DNA of 51,619 nucleotides from Chlorokybus atmophyticus (GCA_009103225.1 RHPI01000797.1:128953-180571); one strand, 5' to 3'. Shown: positions 23,215 through 35,499, counted from the stretch's first letter. Notes: generated from the letters alone by a model not told the origin. Made by a program: numbers and translations.

Positions 23215-26200
23215 CTTGCTCACAATGAATGACAGCGTATAGGCAGCAGGCAGGGCGGCCGCCTCAATTAAAAGCCACTGCCACAGTACTAGAAATCAGC
23301 TGCTGTGTCCCAAAACGGGCAACCAACCCCCACATGAGCACAAGCAGACCTGTCAGCGCCTTACCTAATGTACACTGCGCGGCACCAGCAGCTAATCGCT
23401 GAACCAGACACTGTATGCCGTGTCAAACAGCTCTGCAACGCAAAACATTCGCCCATGCCTGCTAACAGGGTGTAAGGCAACAGTGAAGCGCACAGCATGC
23501 AGACTTTAGCCTTCAGCCCAACTGGCTTGACTGATCCAACCACTATGTGTTTATATGCATGACTCAGTGACTGAGTGACTCGCTGTAGCATAGCATGATA
23601 ACTAGCAATGCACAAACAGAGTGCAACGCTGGTGCACACGTACACACCGAGTCAAGCGCAAGCAACCAAAACGTCAGCGTCTCAAAGAAAATATGGCGCA
23701 GGACCAGCCCATAGTTCAACCCATGGCTACCATCTGTTTGATACAGACACCATGCCATGTAAATAGCAAACGAAAGCTTTGTAAGGAACAACATAGCACG
23801 GCTGTACGAGCTCAAGCGCATGTTGGCACGTTCTTGCTATTTCACCAGAGAAACACAGCTGCCGGCTTGCTTGCTAACCGCAAGCATGGCTTCCTTTGCG
23901 TAGAAACAGCCGGAAGGAAGCTATGCATGCGGCTCAGGAGTTGCCAAGTAGCTGGGTAGGCCCCACTATACAGCACCCTGAACTGCCACAAAGCAAACCT
24001 GTTGACGAACAGCGACTCACCTGAACGCAAGCAACCCTACGTTGTAACCGACCAGGGCCCAGCCCGGATAGCCGCAGCCTCCTTCAAGCGCCTGACCTTC
24101 GCGAACCACCGAACCCCAACCAGCTGCAGTCTTGGCAGCTTAGAACCTGTAGACTACGCACCACACCACACAAACAAAACCTACCAACGTGCTGCAACAG
24201 CTTCACACACACGTCGCTGCTGTTCGCCCCAGTCTAGTCGCTGCCGTCGCCGCCCTGCCTGCTCAACCACACCCGCAACCGCACGGTGTAAAGCCGGTTG
24301 CAAAGCCGCCGCGATCTGAGCGGCCGCGGTGTGCAGTACGCAGTGAACTACAAGGTGAATTGACTCAGCTTCACCGCAGTGAGCTAAACAGTTCACTCGA
24401 GGCAGAGGAGAGATGTCAATCACGCCCAAGCAGGTAGGTCCACCAGTTCCATGGATCGACCAACCAATCAAGCGTGGCGGCTCTGCGCCGGCGGCCGCCA
24501 TGCGCACCGCAGGAGTTAGGGTACCCTAACTTGCAGGTTTTAACCCTGGTTTAGAAAGTGGGACCCGGGGTCGTGTCAGACAACGCATCCCAATTCAAAC
24601 TGAAAGCTGTGTGACTCCCAGTTGTAAAGGGTAGATTCAAGGATGCTCAATGCAAGCGCCTCATGGCAAAGTAAAACTCTGATGGAAGGCAGTGGCCGAA
24701 TTGCGCGAAAAGCTGCTGCACTGATCAAAAGCATTTGAAACGGCCGTGCAAGGCACGTTGCTTGCATAGATTTGCGTATACTCATATACTAGACTTGCGT
24801 GTACTGCACCCGATGAATGAAGCATTACAGTTGAATTGTTTAACCGTAACAGGGTTAACCTGGCAAGTACGGTGTTATCGTACAGATATGCTCGAGTGGT
24901 AAACCCCGTGGACTGAGACAAGTTGCAATCCTATCATGACATCAGGGGCTTAAGGTGAAATGGAAGGACCCTAGCATGCAAGAAAACAATTGTGCAAGTA
25001 TAATAGCAGGCAAACACATACAAGTTACACTACATACATGACAACTTTTCAGTCAACCTTAGCTACCCTAGGCTACAAGGGGGCTACACCAGGGTGTAGA
25101 AGGTATAATCTAATGTGCGTACAACCCGCGCAACACAAGATTTGTAGCAAGTGGGTGTTATTGTATAGATGACTGAGGACATCGAGTAAGAAACAAAGCA
25201 AGGGTGGAAACTGGGCCAGCAATTACCACAAGCATAATAAACAATATGAGCATCGAGCGGCTCTGAAGCCATCCGAAGCCAATTGCAATGCAGCAAGTCC
25301 GAGCACGTGCATGGGAGCAAGGCAGAGCGAATTATGGCTTCACCGCGATGTGCTAGCACAAGAAAGCAAAACACGCAGCGCACCATTGGGACACTACATG
25401 ATAGGTAGCTCATCATTGGTGGCTTGACCTTGATTATAATTACATGCATCACTTCCACAAATAACATTGAAAAAAATAGATGTTCGCACACATTATTTAT
25501 TAAAAAGTCGCGTAAAGCAAACTCAACTCAATGCTAAAATTTAAAGATGTGTGTGCAAGTAAGCAAGCAAATGCATGGATTAAGTACTAGTGGGGGCCAA
25601 GCCACAGCTTACAACTCTACAACTTACTCCATAATTAACATTCTAACACTGGACCCTCAGATAGCAATGCAGGGCAGGAGTACGCAGCAAGGCAAGCAGT
25701 CACATCTTGCAGAGTATGGAGTATATGTGTTGCAAGATAAGAGTGGACATATTGCATAATACAGATTGCCATTTGATCATGTAGCTGTGCGATATGTTGA
25801 AGCAATTGTAAACCTAAATGTCATTTGGAACTCGTGTACACATATATTTATGCGTGACATACCTCAACCCATACAACGAATGAATGACATGCAATGCGGA
25901 CATGCAGTGCAGACTCTAACTGTTGGTAGCCATTTTGTGAGTTCTGAATTGGCAGGCATTTTGCGCGGGGGGACCAAACCCTACATAACTTGAGCGGCCT
26001 GCAGTAACCAGTTGCCCGCAAAGCAACTGGCTCACTGTGGGTTTGCGTGTTTGGGTGGATGGCTGACTGTGGTAAGCTGCAGCAAGCTTGCCAGTGGATG
26101 GTGATGTTGTTTATGATGTGATGCTACTATTAGAGGCTTAGGCCAGCCCCTTTGTGTTGTACTTTGCTGAACTTGTTTACTACGCACATGTTGCTACTGT

Positions 26201-26412
26201 TCATGTGATGTACATTCGGCGTCGGAATCTTGTTGAGTTCGCGTAGGCATGGCTTGCCCCCTTACACCGTGACTTCCATCTCCGATTGCCCTGCACCCAC
26301 AAAGTATTGCGGCTCATCCTTTCGTCGGTCATGCACTTTTTGGCACGCACGGCATTGTACTCATCGCAATGTTTAATGTGACTGTGATGTGGGTTTTCAA
26401 GCCGCATAAATT
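23215..26412. other. Upstream flank of the WNK gene and gene-free stretch
   Basis: A GC-rich part at about 24000-24510 has overlapping frames on both strands (for example a minus-strand frame starting MRMAAAGAEPPRLIGW at 24507). None matches a known family and splice support is weak. 24520-26200 is AT-rich with no visible gene. 26200-26400 may hold remnants of an ORF joined to the GIY-YIG frame that follows. Confidence 0.3.
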
Positions 26413-26754
26413 ATGCCACGTTTGCCGGTCTTGTCACTGTTTTGGGCAGCTCTCAAGCGCACCGTGCTCAAGTATCATTATCAAGTACGATCTTGGTTGC
26501 AGGATAAAATGATAGCGAAGCTTTTCAAGCTATGCCATACCACAGCGAAACTGAGCCCCGTTTCTACAAATCACGTAGTGTATATTGTTTATCACTTGAT
26601 TGGCATGCTTAAAGTGTATGTGGGTCAAACAAAACACACAGCTTTCGAGCGGTTGCACGGATATTGGCAAGCAATAAATTATGAAAACAACGTGGGTAAA
26701 TCTCTCTCACCTTTTCACAAAGTGTTACTCAAGGCGTGGAAGTATTTGGGGTGA
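26413..26754 (+). CDS. GIY-YIG-like nuclease fragment
   Basis: A 113-codon frame has a stretch of the form HVVYIVYHLIG followed by KVYVGQTKHTAFERLHGYWQA. This fits the GIY-YIG nuclease pattern: a first strand ending VYxVY, then YVGQT, a conserved Arg, then a His a few residues later. The catalytic Glu further on is not obvious. Such domains occur in Penelope-like retroelements and homing nucleases, and the location at the edge of a transposon nest favours a mobile-element origin. No reverse transcriptase is seen beside it. Alternatively it is a fragment of a host repair nuclease. Confidence 0.45.
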   Translation: MPRLPVLSLFWAALKRTVLKYHYQVRSWLQDKMIAKLFKLCHTTAKLSPVSTNHVVYIVYHLIGMLKVYVGQTKHTAFERLHGYWQAINYENNVGKSLSPFHKVLLKAWKYLG

Positions 26755-26993
26755 CGCCACTTGAGCGTTTACAAAGGACGTTTGAAAGAAGATCGGCAGG
26801 GGAGTTGTGTGGATTAACGTGTTCAAACAATTCACTTATAATGTGGAATCGCTACAAAGCACAAACGCACTAGAGCAGAGCACTAAGCGTGTGAACATGT
26901 AAATGAAACAGCCAGTTTGTGGGCCACAAAGTTCAGGTCCTCATGATGTATCAGTAACATCGGACCACTGCCTGTTGCATCTGCTGAAGGGTA

Positions 26994-29414
26994 CAGGTAT
27001 TTTTATACATTCTTAGATGACTACAGCAAGGTTGCGGTGGTGGTGCCCCTGCATTTGAAGTCGAAATTGTCGGCACAGCTGAAGAAGGTACTCACCCTGA
27101 TGGAGAAACAGTCAGAAGAAGAGAAGGTGGTGACAGTGCGGTCAGATAGAGGTGGAGAATACATCAGCAAGGAGCTGAAGACCTGGTTGGCCAAGCACGG
27201 GATCACGCACCAATACACGGCACCCTACACCCCGCAGCAGAACGGAGCAGCTGAGAGGTTGAACAGAACCCTGTGGAGAAAGTCAGAGCAATGCTGGTGG
27301 ACGCAAAAATGCAAGACCATAGGTGGGGAGATGCACTGCTTACGGCAGCGTATGTGCGCAATCGCTCACCGGAAGCATCTCAAGTAAATACACCGTCGGA
27401 GCTTTTCACCAAGCAAAAGCCATACGTCTATATGTTGAGGGTTTTCGGCTCTACAGCGTATGTTTTCATCCCCAAGCGACTGAAAAGAAGCTGGCGCCCA
27501 AGAGCAAAAAGGGCGTGTTTATTGGCTATGAGTTCAACTCAAAGGCCTACCGCGTGCTGCTGGAAGACAACAAGGTGGTGGTGAGTAGGGATGTGATGTT
27601 TATGGAGGAAGGCATCACAGGTGCTGTCAGAAGTTGTTGTGATTGAGAAGGAGGAGGACCCTCACATGGAGGAGTCACCAATCAACAATATTCCGCACCT
27701 TGAGGACCCAACTACAGATACCAACCATCAGTCTCAGCAACAAGCATCGGAGGAAGAAGCTGTGGAGGTCCAGGAGGAGCCCAGTTACATGCTAAGAAGC
27801 ACGAGACCTGAGGAAGGACGCTTCAAAAGCTTGGCAGCATTAACCAAGGAGAAGGAGCCTACCACATATGAGGAGGCAATGACAGCCCCAGACACAGAGC
27901 TATGGCAGCATGCGATGGACGAGGAGATAGCATCCTTGCACGCCAATGGCACATGGAGGCTGATGAAGGTCCCACCTGAAGTAAAGCCCTTACCGGTGAA
28001 GTGGGTGTACAAGATCAAGCGCGATGGGCAAGGCCGCACCGAGAGATGCAAGGCACGATTGGTGGTGAAGGGGTACTTGCAACAAGAGGGCATTGATTTC
28101 AATGAGGTGTTCGCCCCTGCTAGCTAGTATAGTAAGCTTGTAACCTTTCGCACCATGTTTGCACTTGTGGTAGCTGAGGATTGGGAGCTACACCACTTGG
28201 ATGTGAAGACTGCATTCCTCTGCGGAGAGTTGGAGGAGGAGATCTACATGCAGCAACCCAAGGGCTATGAGGAGGGAGGACCAGGCATGGCTTGCAGACT
28301 TGTAAAGGCATTGTACGGGCTCAAGCAAGCGCCAAGAGTATGGCACATCCGGCTCACCAAGGAGTTGGAGAAGATTGGCTCTACACCTTCTGAAGCTGAT
28401 CCTGGACTCTTCACGCACAAGGAGAAGAAGATCTGGCTGTTGGTCTACGTCGACAACATCATGGCTGCTGCGAAGAAGCTGAAGGACTTGGAGGAGGTGA
28501 AGACATCTCTCAAGTCTGCCTTTCGACATAAGGGACTTGGGAGAGGCAAAGCTGTTCCTGAGCATGGTAATCGAGAGAAACAGGGACAACAAGACAGCCA
28601 AGATTAGCCAGGAGTTGATGGCGCGAAGGATTGTGGAGAAGTTTGGAATGGGAGACGCCAAAGGCAAGGTAATACCCATGTCCGTGGGAGCCAAGCTGCA
28701 GCGAGCAATGAGTGAGACAGAGCACCTCGACAGGAGCAAGTTCCCTTATAGTGAATTTGTTGGGAGCATGCTATACATGTCCGTGAGCACTAGACCAGAC
28801 AACGCACATGCTGTGGGAGTGCTTGCATGATACATGTCAGCACCCACCATGGAGCATTGGATAGCTGCAAAAGAGTTGCTGCGTTATGTGATGGGGAGCA
28901 CAAGCGTGGGCATTCACTTTGGAGAGGGAGCTGGTGCTGGAGACAAGGAGTTGGAGGGCTACTGTGACGCTGACTACGCTGTGGACCTCGACAAGAGGAG
29001 GTCAACTACTGGCTACGCGTTCAAGATAAATGGTGGAATGTTATTGTTAGCTGGAACAGTAAGCTACGACCTACCGTGGCTGCCTCGACAGCAGAGGCGG
29101 AGTACATGGCTGCCTTTTCGGCAGCGAAGGAGGCATTGTGGTTGAAGAAGCTGAAAGAGGATTTATGCTACCCTGCAAGCTGCATCAGCATCAACTGCGA
29201 CAACCAAGGCGCAATCAAGCTGCTAAAGCATCCGATTGCTTCAGTCCGGTCAAAGCACATTGACGTGATTCACCACTTCGTGCGCGAGCGTGTGGCAAGG
29301 AAGGAGGTGGCGTTCACGTGCTGCCACACGGAGGAGATGCTGGCTGACTGCATGACCAAGCCTTTGTTGACGAAGAAGTTCCATGACTGCACTAGAGGAC
29401 TTGGAGTCTACTAA
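26994..29414 (+). pseudogene. Ty1/copia pol (copia-1), 5'-truncated and frameshifted
   Basis: The sequence enters copia abruptly inside integrase (YFYTFLDDYSK). The integrase DDE residues are visible: D in LDDYSK, D in RSDRGGEYI, E in NGAAERLNRTL. Then come the reverse transcriptase (VKWVYKIKRDGQGRTERCKA; the active-site motif reads YVDN instead of YVDD) and RNase H (CDADYAVDLDKRRSTTGY). It ends at TAA 29412-29414. Frame changes occur near 27270, 27470, 27620, 28530 and 29060, and stops near 28125 and 28828. Gag, protease and the 5' LTR are missing to the left. A purine-rich tract (tacgtggaag, 29421-29430) leads into the 3' LTR. Confidence 0.92.
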
Positions 29415-29430
29415 GCTGCGTACGTGGAAG

Positions 29431-29529
29431 TGTTAGCATAAGCATGTCTTGCACACTGCTCAGTCCAGTTAGGTTGTTGTTGTAAATTGGCTAAGGCACG
29501 AGCCTTAGTGATACTGCTACTAGTAGAGC
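29431..29529 (+). repeat. copia-1 3' LTR, left part (split by copia-2)
   Basis: The LTR begins TGTTAGCATA right after the polypurine tract. It is interrupted at the target duplication AGAGC (29525-29529) and resumes after copia-2 at 35919. Confidence 0.85.
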
Positions 29530-29949
29530 TGTTGAAGAACTAGCATGCACATGTAGTTGAGGCAAGCATAGACACACAGAGACAGAGCTACCGCCACCAG
29601 CGCATGCACAAGTCACATCACATTCATCTATTACAAGTTGTCCGCTGTTCTTATACCAGCCAATTACACACACATCTACGTTTGCAAGCACTGCGTAAGC
29701 TATACTCAGCCTTTTGACGCGCTCTAAGCTGCGTTATCTTTCCTACAACCAGAGCTTTTCAACAAGCTCTTACACGCCTAATATGAGTTTACGCGGAGAT
29801 ACGAAGCAGTTAGTAAGGCTCCGATCTGGAGTCCGGAGTCTGGTCCGACGACGCCATCTTGCTAAGTCCGGACCTAGTGCTCGTCCTTACGACCTTCTAC
29901 TCCGGTGTGAAGGGTCGATGCTGATCGTATGTAAGAATGACTCTCGACA
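29530..29949 (-). repeat. copia-2 LTR, 3' copy
   Basis: A 420-bp LTR in minus orientation. It is bounded by AGAGC on the left and by ctcccacgcg on the right, the complement of the purine-rich tract. Confidence 0.93.
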
Positions 29950-29991
29950 CTCCCACGCGAGCAACGTGATCTCCAACGCTTGCTCCTGTAG

Positions 29992-31944
29992 TCAAACACA
30001 GATGCCAAGTCCTGCGCAACAAGTCTTGAACTTGAGCGGTGACAATGGCTTTGTCATGAAGTGCGCCAGCATGCCCTCGATGTTGCATGACTGGAACTCC
30101 ACCTCTTTCCTTGTGACTCTGTCACGCACAAAGTGATGCATGACATCAATGTGCTTCGTTCTTGCCGAGGCGATAGGGTGCTTCAACAACTTGATGGCTC
30201 TTTGGTTGTCATAGTTGATGACGATGCACGCCATGGGGTGCTCCAAGTCTGCCATGAGCTTACGAAGCCATAGTGCCTCCTTCACTGCTGCTGCCATGTA
30301 CTCAGCCTCTGATGTAGATGCTGCTGTTGTTGGCTGCAACCTGTTGTTCCAGCTCACCATGCCTCCGTTCAGCTTGAAGACGTAGCCTGTAGTGGACCTC
30401 CTGCTGTCGAGGTCACCAGTAAAGTCCGAGTCGCAGTAGCTCTCCAACTCAGTGCTCCCGCTCCCAAACTTGATGCCAAGTGTTGCGCTCCCAGCAACAT
30501 AGCGTAGTACTCCCTTTGCTGCTCTCCAGTGCTCCATGCTCGGTGCAGACATGTAGCGAGCAAGTACTCCCACAGCATGTGCAAGATCGAGACGTGTGCA
30601 CACTGCCAGATTGAGCATGCTGCCTACCAGCTCACTATATGGATACTGAGCCTTGTCGAGTATCTCCTCATCCTTTGCCTTGATGAGGGCAGTGCCAAGT
30701 GCCAAAGGTGTGGTCTTGGTCTTTGCATCAGTGAGCCCGAACATGGTGACGGGTTCTCACCATTTGCTCGAGACTGATCTTGATTGTGCGAGCAGCCCTA
30801 TCGCGCTCAATCATCATGCCAAGGAACCACTTGGCCTCTCCAAGAAATCACGAACTGAGAATGCTGTATGGCAAGTTTCGTCTCCTGCAGGTGGTGCACT
30901 GGCCTGGCGGTGATGAGAATATCACCCACATACACGAGCAGTCAGACCTTGTTGTCTACATGGAAGAAGAGCCCAGGGTCTGCATATGATGCGGTGAAGC
31001 CAAGTGCCTCCAGCTCCTTCGTGAGCTTCATGTGCCACATACGCGGTGCCTGTCGCATCCCGTACAGTGCCTTGATCAGCTTGCACGCTGTGCCTCTCTC
31101 CCCCTCTTCAAATCCAGGTGGTTGCTCAGTAAAGATCTCCTCCTCCAGCTCTCTGTGGAGGAAGGCGGTGTTCATGTCGAGGTGATGCAGCTTTAGGTCG
31201 TTCGCAGCAACCACAGCTAGCAGGGCACGGAAGGTGGTATGCTTACTTGCAGGTGCAAACACTTCGTTGAAGTCCACACCTTCCTGCTGCAAGAAGCCCT
31301 TTGCCACCAGTCTTGCCTTGTAGCGCTCAATGTTGCCCTGAACATCACGCTTCACCGTGAAGAACCCACTTCACTGGAATGGTCTTCACTCCTTGCGGTA
31401 ACTGCTCCAGTGACCAAGTGTTGTTGGCATGGAGTGACGCAATCTCCTCGTCCATAGCACGCTGCCATTGTTTTGCATCTGGTGCTAACAATGCCTCCTC
31501 GTAGGTGCTTGGCTCCTCATTGTGCACACTGGCAACGTGTGCCTTGTGTAAGAAGTCAGGTGCCTTTCTCTCCCTCACAAGATATCTCCGAGCTGCGTGC
31601 TCCTGCTGCAGGTGCGGCTCCTCCTGGCCTGCTACAGCTGATTCATGCTCACCCTTATTGTTGATGATGGCCTTGTCTGTCTCCACTGTCTCAGGATGCT
31701 CTTTTGGCTGTGCTTCATCTTTAGGATAGAAGCCTGCTTCTGGTTGTGATAATCCCTCATGAAAAACCACCTCTCTGCTCACGATGATCTTCTGAGTGTC
31801 CTCAAGCAAGATCCTATAAGCCTTGGAACCCGGTTCATAGCCAACGAAGATGCCCTTCTTGCTGACCGGCTCCAGCTTGTGTTTAAGCTGTTTAGGCATT
31901 ACGTCGCAAACTGTTTCCCCTGCTGGCCGACTGATTGTTTGCAA
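29992..31944 (-). pseudogene. copia-2 reverse transcriptase and RNase H, broken
   Basis: Reading down the minus strand, 31944-31345 has the post-integrase KKGIFVGYEPGSKAYR segment and the acidic linker. 31355-30942 gives RT (KARLVAKGFLQQEGVDF, then HHLDMNTAFLHRELEEEI). 30744-29992 gives the rest of RT and RNase H (SYCDSDFTGDLDSRRSTTGY, then LAHFMTKPL). The RT active site reads YVGD rather than YVDD, and a stop and frame changes lie between the blocks (near 31350 and 30940-30745). The enzyme is therefore dead. Confidence 0.9.
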
Positions 31945-32731
31945 CCGCCGTGCACCTGAGGATACTCATTTTGATTGTCGACCTTCAGTCTACCGGCGAT
32001 CTCGATACAGGGACCTGAGCATAACGGCCGTCACCATTAGTTGGCGGCCGTCTGCATAAAGGGACTGACCCCAATTAATAGGTATCTGTCAGGTACTCAA
32101 CAGTTAAGCGAAGGGGACTTGACCTACCTAATAGGTAACTGACCGGTACCTATCAGTTAGGTACCGGCGACTGTACGCTAACTGAGCGAAATTGTCGGGC
32201 ACCTTAAGGTACATACCGTTAATGTGTACCTTCAAAGGTACCTTCTGGTACCGCTCAGTCATGATTAGGTGTCAGACGTGATTATCGTCATCAGCTGTGC
32301 AAGAATATGTGACAAATAATAAACAACAAAATAGATAAATAAATTACGTGTAATATATTGAGCTACTACTACTACTGCTCGTACAATTAAACTACCACTA
32401 CTGCTACCACTACCACTACTGCTACTGCTACCTTAAGTACTACTGCTAGTACTACCCTTGTACTGAGCTGCGGCTCCTACACCGCCCGCTCCAGCTCCGC
32501 CGCCGCCGTTCCTTCTCCGCCACCGCTACCGCCGCCTGGCCTGGTTTGGCCTAGCCTGGCCTGGCCTGGCCGCCTAAGGCATGGAGGGTGGTTAGATGGC
32601 ATGCGGTGTTGCGCGTAGTACAACGTCAGACATCAACCAAGCTCACCTACTGTTAGCCGTTGCCGCCGTTGCCGCCGCCGCCATTACCGCCGCCGCTGCC
32701 CACAATGCTCTGTTTAACTTGAGGCCGTTGA

Positions 32732-32770
32732 GCGTTTGAATAACTTGGGCAGCCCAAGTTATTCAAACGC
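32732..32770. repeat. Perfect 19-bp hairpin with 1-nt loop
   Basis: GCGTTTGAATAACTTGGGC (32732-32750) is followed by a single A and then its exact reverse complement (32752-32770). Confidence 0.97.
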
Positions 32771-32827
32771 GTTGTTGAAATGTGACTCGCAACGGTATTA
32801 TCGTATTGTTATAATTGTACGAAAGCA

Positions 32828-32887
32828 CCATTGTCGCAATGGCACTATCGTACCATCAATGGTACGATAGTGCCATTGCGACAATGG
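32828..32887. repeat. Perfect 29-bp hairpin with 2-nt loop
   Basis: The arm at 32828-32856 (starting CCATTGTCGCAATGG) is exactly complementary to 32859-32887 with CA between. Each arm contains smaller palindromes such as CCATTGTCGCAATGG. Part of the arm, with gttcgtaccatc, recurs just downstream. Confidence 0.97.
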
Positions 32888-33396
32888 CACTGTTCGTACC
32901 ATCAACATAGTACAACGGCTGCATTGTACCAGCGTCTCGACTTGCCGGCCTTTAGGGACCGGCGGTCACTTGCTTATCATACTTGACACACAATAAGTAG
33001 GTCGCCGCCGCGTTAAGTGCACGACCGGCGATCGACCGTCACTTAATAAATGTAGTAAGGTCACCTGATAGGGACTAACGGTGACTGGCTTGCCAAAGTA
33101 GGCAGGCCGTCGCGCATACTTTTTGACAGTTAAGGTACGACCGACGGTTGGCCGTCACTGTATGTGACCAAAACGTGACTTATCTGCTATACAGATAGGT
33201 CACCATCGCAAATGGAACGACCGACGATCGGCCGTCACCTTACATTGCGGTGTTGCCGTTTCGATTTATGTTGCTTAATAGTAACGGCCGTTCTAAAAAG
33301 TCCATTTATGGACCAATCCGTTACGTCAGGTAGGGTCAGGCACCCGTCAGTCCCTCAGTCCCTTATCAGTCACCGTGTAATATTTGCGACATAGTG

Positions 33397-34180
33397 CATA
33401 TGCCGTGCATCCAAACACACGCATACCACTCACATCTGATGTCGTTCCATGGAGGTGCTCCCACGGAGTCTTCTGCTTTGAGCTCACCAGAGACCTGTTG
33501 CGGATGTAGTTAGCAGTGAGTACCGCCTCCTTCCACATACTGTCTTCCATTTTGGTGTCATTGAGCATGGCTCGAACACGCTCCAAGAGTGTCCTGCTGA
33601 GGCGTTCAGCTGCTCCATTCTGCTGCGGGGTGTAGGGTGCCGTTGTCTCGTGGCGTATGCCATTGCTGGCGAAGAACTCCTTCAACTCCTTGTTAATGTA
33701 CTCCCCTCCTCGGTCACTCCTCATTGCCTTCATCTTGTTGCCAGACTGGGTCTCCAACAAGGCCACAACTGTGCGCACAGCTCCAGCAACTTCTGACTTC
33801 AGTGTTAATGGAAAGATGACGGATAGCTTGCTGTAGTCGTCGAGGAATGTAGCAAAGTACCTGACCCCTCCCTTTGCCACAATGCGCATAGGGCCACAAA
33901 CATCCATGTGCACAAGCTCGCAAGGATGCTGACTGCTGGAAGAGAATAATGGGAATGGCATAGCATGCTGCTTTGCAACCAGGCATGGTTCACAAAGTGC
34001 ACCTGATGCATTCTTGAGTTCTTCTGTGCTGCGATGGATGCCCTTGACCATCTTCTCAGCGACAAGGCGAGTGAGGTTGACGTAGCTGAGATGCCCGAAC
34101 CGTTGATGCCACAATGTTGGCGACTCCTTGTCCTTCACCACCATGGCTTGAATGTCAATGTTCTGAGGGTGCTGCTCCAC
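33397..34180 (-). pseudogene. copia-2 integrase (intact frame up to the insertion)
   Basis: A single frame holds the zinc-binding HHCC motif (HQRFGHLSYVN, then CEPCLVAKQ) and the DDE core: D in LDDYSK, D in RSDRGGEYI, E in NGAAERLSRTLLER. It ends where the CACTA-like element begins, at CTAYAL. Continuation KKGIFVGYE is found beyond the insertion at about 31860. Confidence 0.92.
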
Positions 34181-34357
34181 GTGGTAGAGCCCTCATGGAT
34201 CAACAGTTTCAACCATGTGCACGACCCCATCAAGGATGACTGTGCAGCCACCCTTCCGGAACACTATCTCTGCTCCCAAGCGCTCAGCAACTCTTACAGA
34301 GAACAGACTCGCAACAGCTTTTGGAATATGCAAAACGTCTCGTAACAACACCTCTCG

Positions 34358-35456
34358 CTATGTGTTACCAACCCTGCACAGAAGTCGCACATTGCCAACT
34401 CCCTCAGCCTCCAGTACTTCACCACCGAAGCCCCCCATCTTGATTGTGGACGTCAGCTTCCTGTAGCCCTCCATCACCTCCTTGTTTGGTGTGAAATGAC
34501 GATCGCAGCCAGAGTCCACCACCCAGAAAGCTGCGCCCGCCCTCGAACTGGATGCAGTGAAGGCGACATGTTTCTCCTTGTGTTGGTGCTCGTTGCCGCT
34601 GTTGCTGGTGCTTGGTCTAGGTTGCCCCTGTTGTTTCTTCCTACAGTCCTTCACAATGTGCCCCTTCCAACCACACCAGTGGCATGTGAGGTCTTTGTAT
34701 CGAGGATTGCCTGGCTTGTTGCCCTTGTACTTCTCTTCATAGTTGCTCCTCTTTGCGTGCTTGCCGGTGTAGAAGGCGACGGCATCCGCTTGCTCGTCCT
34801 TCTTCACAACCCTCTGCTCCACGGTGAGCAGCTTCGGTAGCACATCGTCCAACGTCTACTCCGATGATGACGTCTCCAGCAGGGTTGCGACGACCTCGTA
34901 CTCTGCTGGTAGCCCTGCAACAATAGCCAGCACTACCTCCGTCTCCCCCATGTTGTGGCCGACGTTGATGAGGTCTGCCCATAGCTCTCTTGCGCGTGCA
35001 ACATACTTCGTGATAGGTTTTGCTGCCTCCTTCCTGAGTGCGCTGAGCTGCTTGCGTAGATGCAACTTTCTGGCATTGTTCTTGGCTCTGAAAACAGCTG
35101 ATAGCTTTTCCCAAGCTTGTCTATCATCTTCACATGCAGTGAGCATGGGAAAGTGATGCCGTTTGCAATTCAACACAAGCAAAGAGTGTACTTCTGCTGA
35201 ATGCTCTGACCACACAGTGTTCGCTCCTGGTGTTGGTGGTGGTGCCTTCGGATCATCATACTACCACACCTTCTTGTGGATGAGCAAGGCCTTCATCTCC
35301 ACGTACCATGTGTTGTAGTTGTTGGAGTCCAGCTTTGCAGCAATCTGCCCCTTGTCGTAGGTCGCTTCCATTTTTGTCGTGCCTGCCTTCACTTGCAGTT
35401 GACACCCAAGGCTCTGCTACCAACAAGCTACCGTAGTGTAGAACTACCATGCACAC
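34358..35456 (-). pseudogene. copia-2 gag and protease
   Basis: 35215-34856 gives the gag helical part (EDDRQAWEKLSAVFRAKNN, then ALRKEAAKPITKYVARAREL). 34852-34358 carries the zinc knuckle CHWCGWKGHIVKDC and the retropepsin motif VVDSGCDRHFT. Frame breaks lie near 35256 and 34856. The start of gag is degraded by a stop upstream. Confidence 0.9.
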
Positions 35457-35485
35457 AAGCTAGTTTCACACTCCTCAAGCGTAGT

Positions 35486-35499
35486 GTGGGCCCATAACC
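35486..35499 (-). promoter_or_regulatory. copia-2 primer-binding site, anticodon arm of tRNA-iMet
   Basis: On the plus strand GTGGGCCCATAACC abuts the 5' LTR. It is identical to positions 12328-12341 of the initiator tRNA gene (anticodon stem and loop), so the element RNA is complementary to an internal part of the tRNA, not to its 3' end. Drosophila copia and yeast Ty5 are known to be primed this way, by a half-tRNA. Confidence 0.8.

Larger units (their letters stand above)
31897..33396. mobile_element. CACTA-like (En/Spm) non-autonomous element inserted in copia-2
   Basis: Here copia-2 pol is interrupted by 1500 bp of unrelated sequence. The right end, read on the minus strand, starts CACTATGTCGCAAAT. 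The left end on the plus strand starts CATTACGTCGCAAAC, an inverted repeat with three differences. The interior has no coding frame of note. It does have many scattered GGCCGTCAC-type motifs (for example near 32025, 33150, 33190 and 33230) like the subterminal repeats of CACTA elements, tracts of ACTGAC/ACCGGTACC units, triplet-like (TACTGC)n runs at 32360-32460 and two long hairpins. The expected 3-bp target duplication is not clear; CAT occurs at both ends but overlaps the left repeat. Confidence 0.6.

Noticed and set aside
24890-24950. tgctcgagtggt as the start of a tRNA gene
   Set aside because: The D-arm-like piece is not followed by an anticodon stem, T arm or acceptor complement.
32021-33250. 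CRISPR-like array of repeated GGCCGTCAC and ACTGACC motifs
   Set aside because: Spacing and unit length are irregular and the host is a eukaryote; subterminal transposon repeats fit better.
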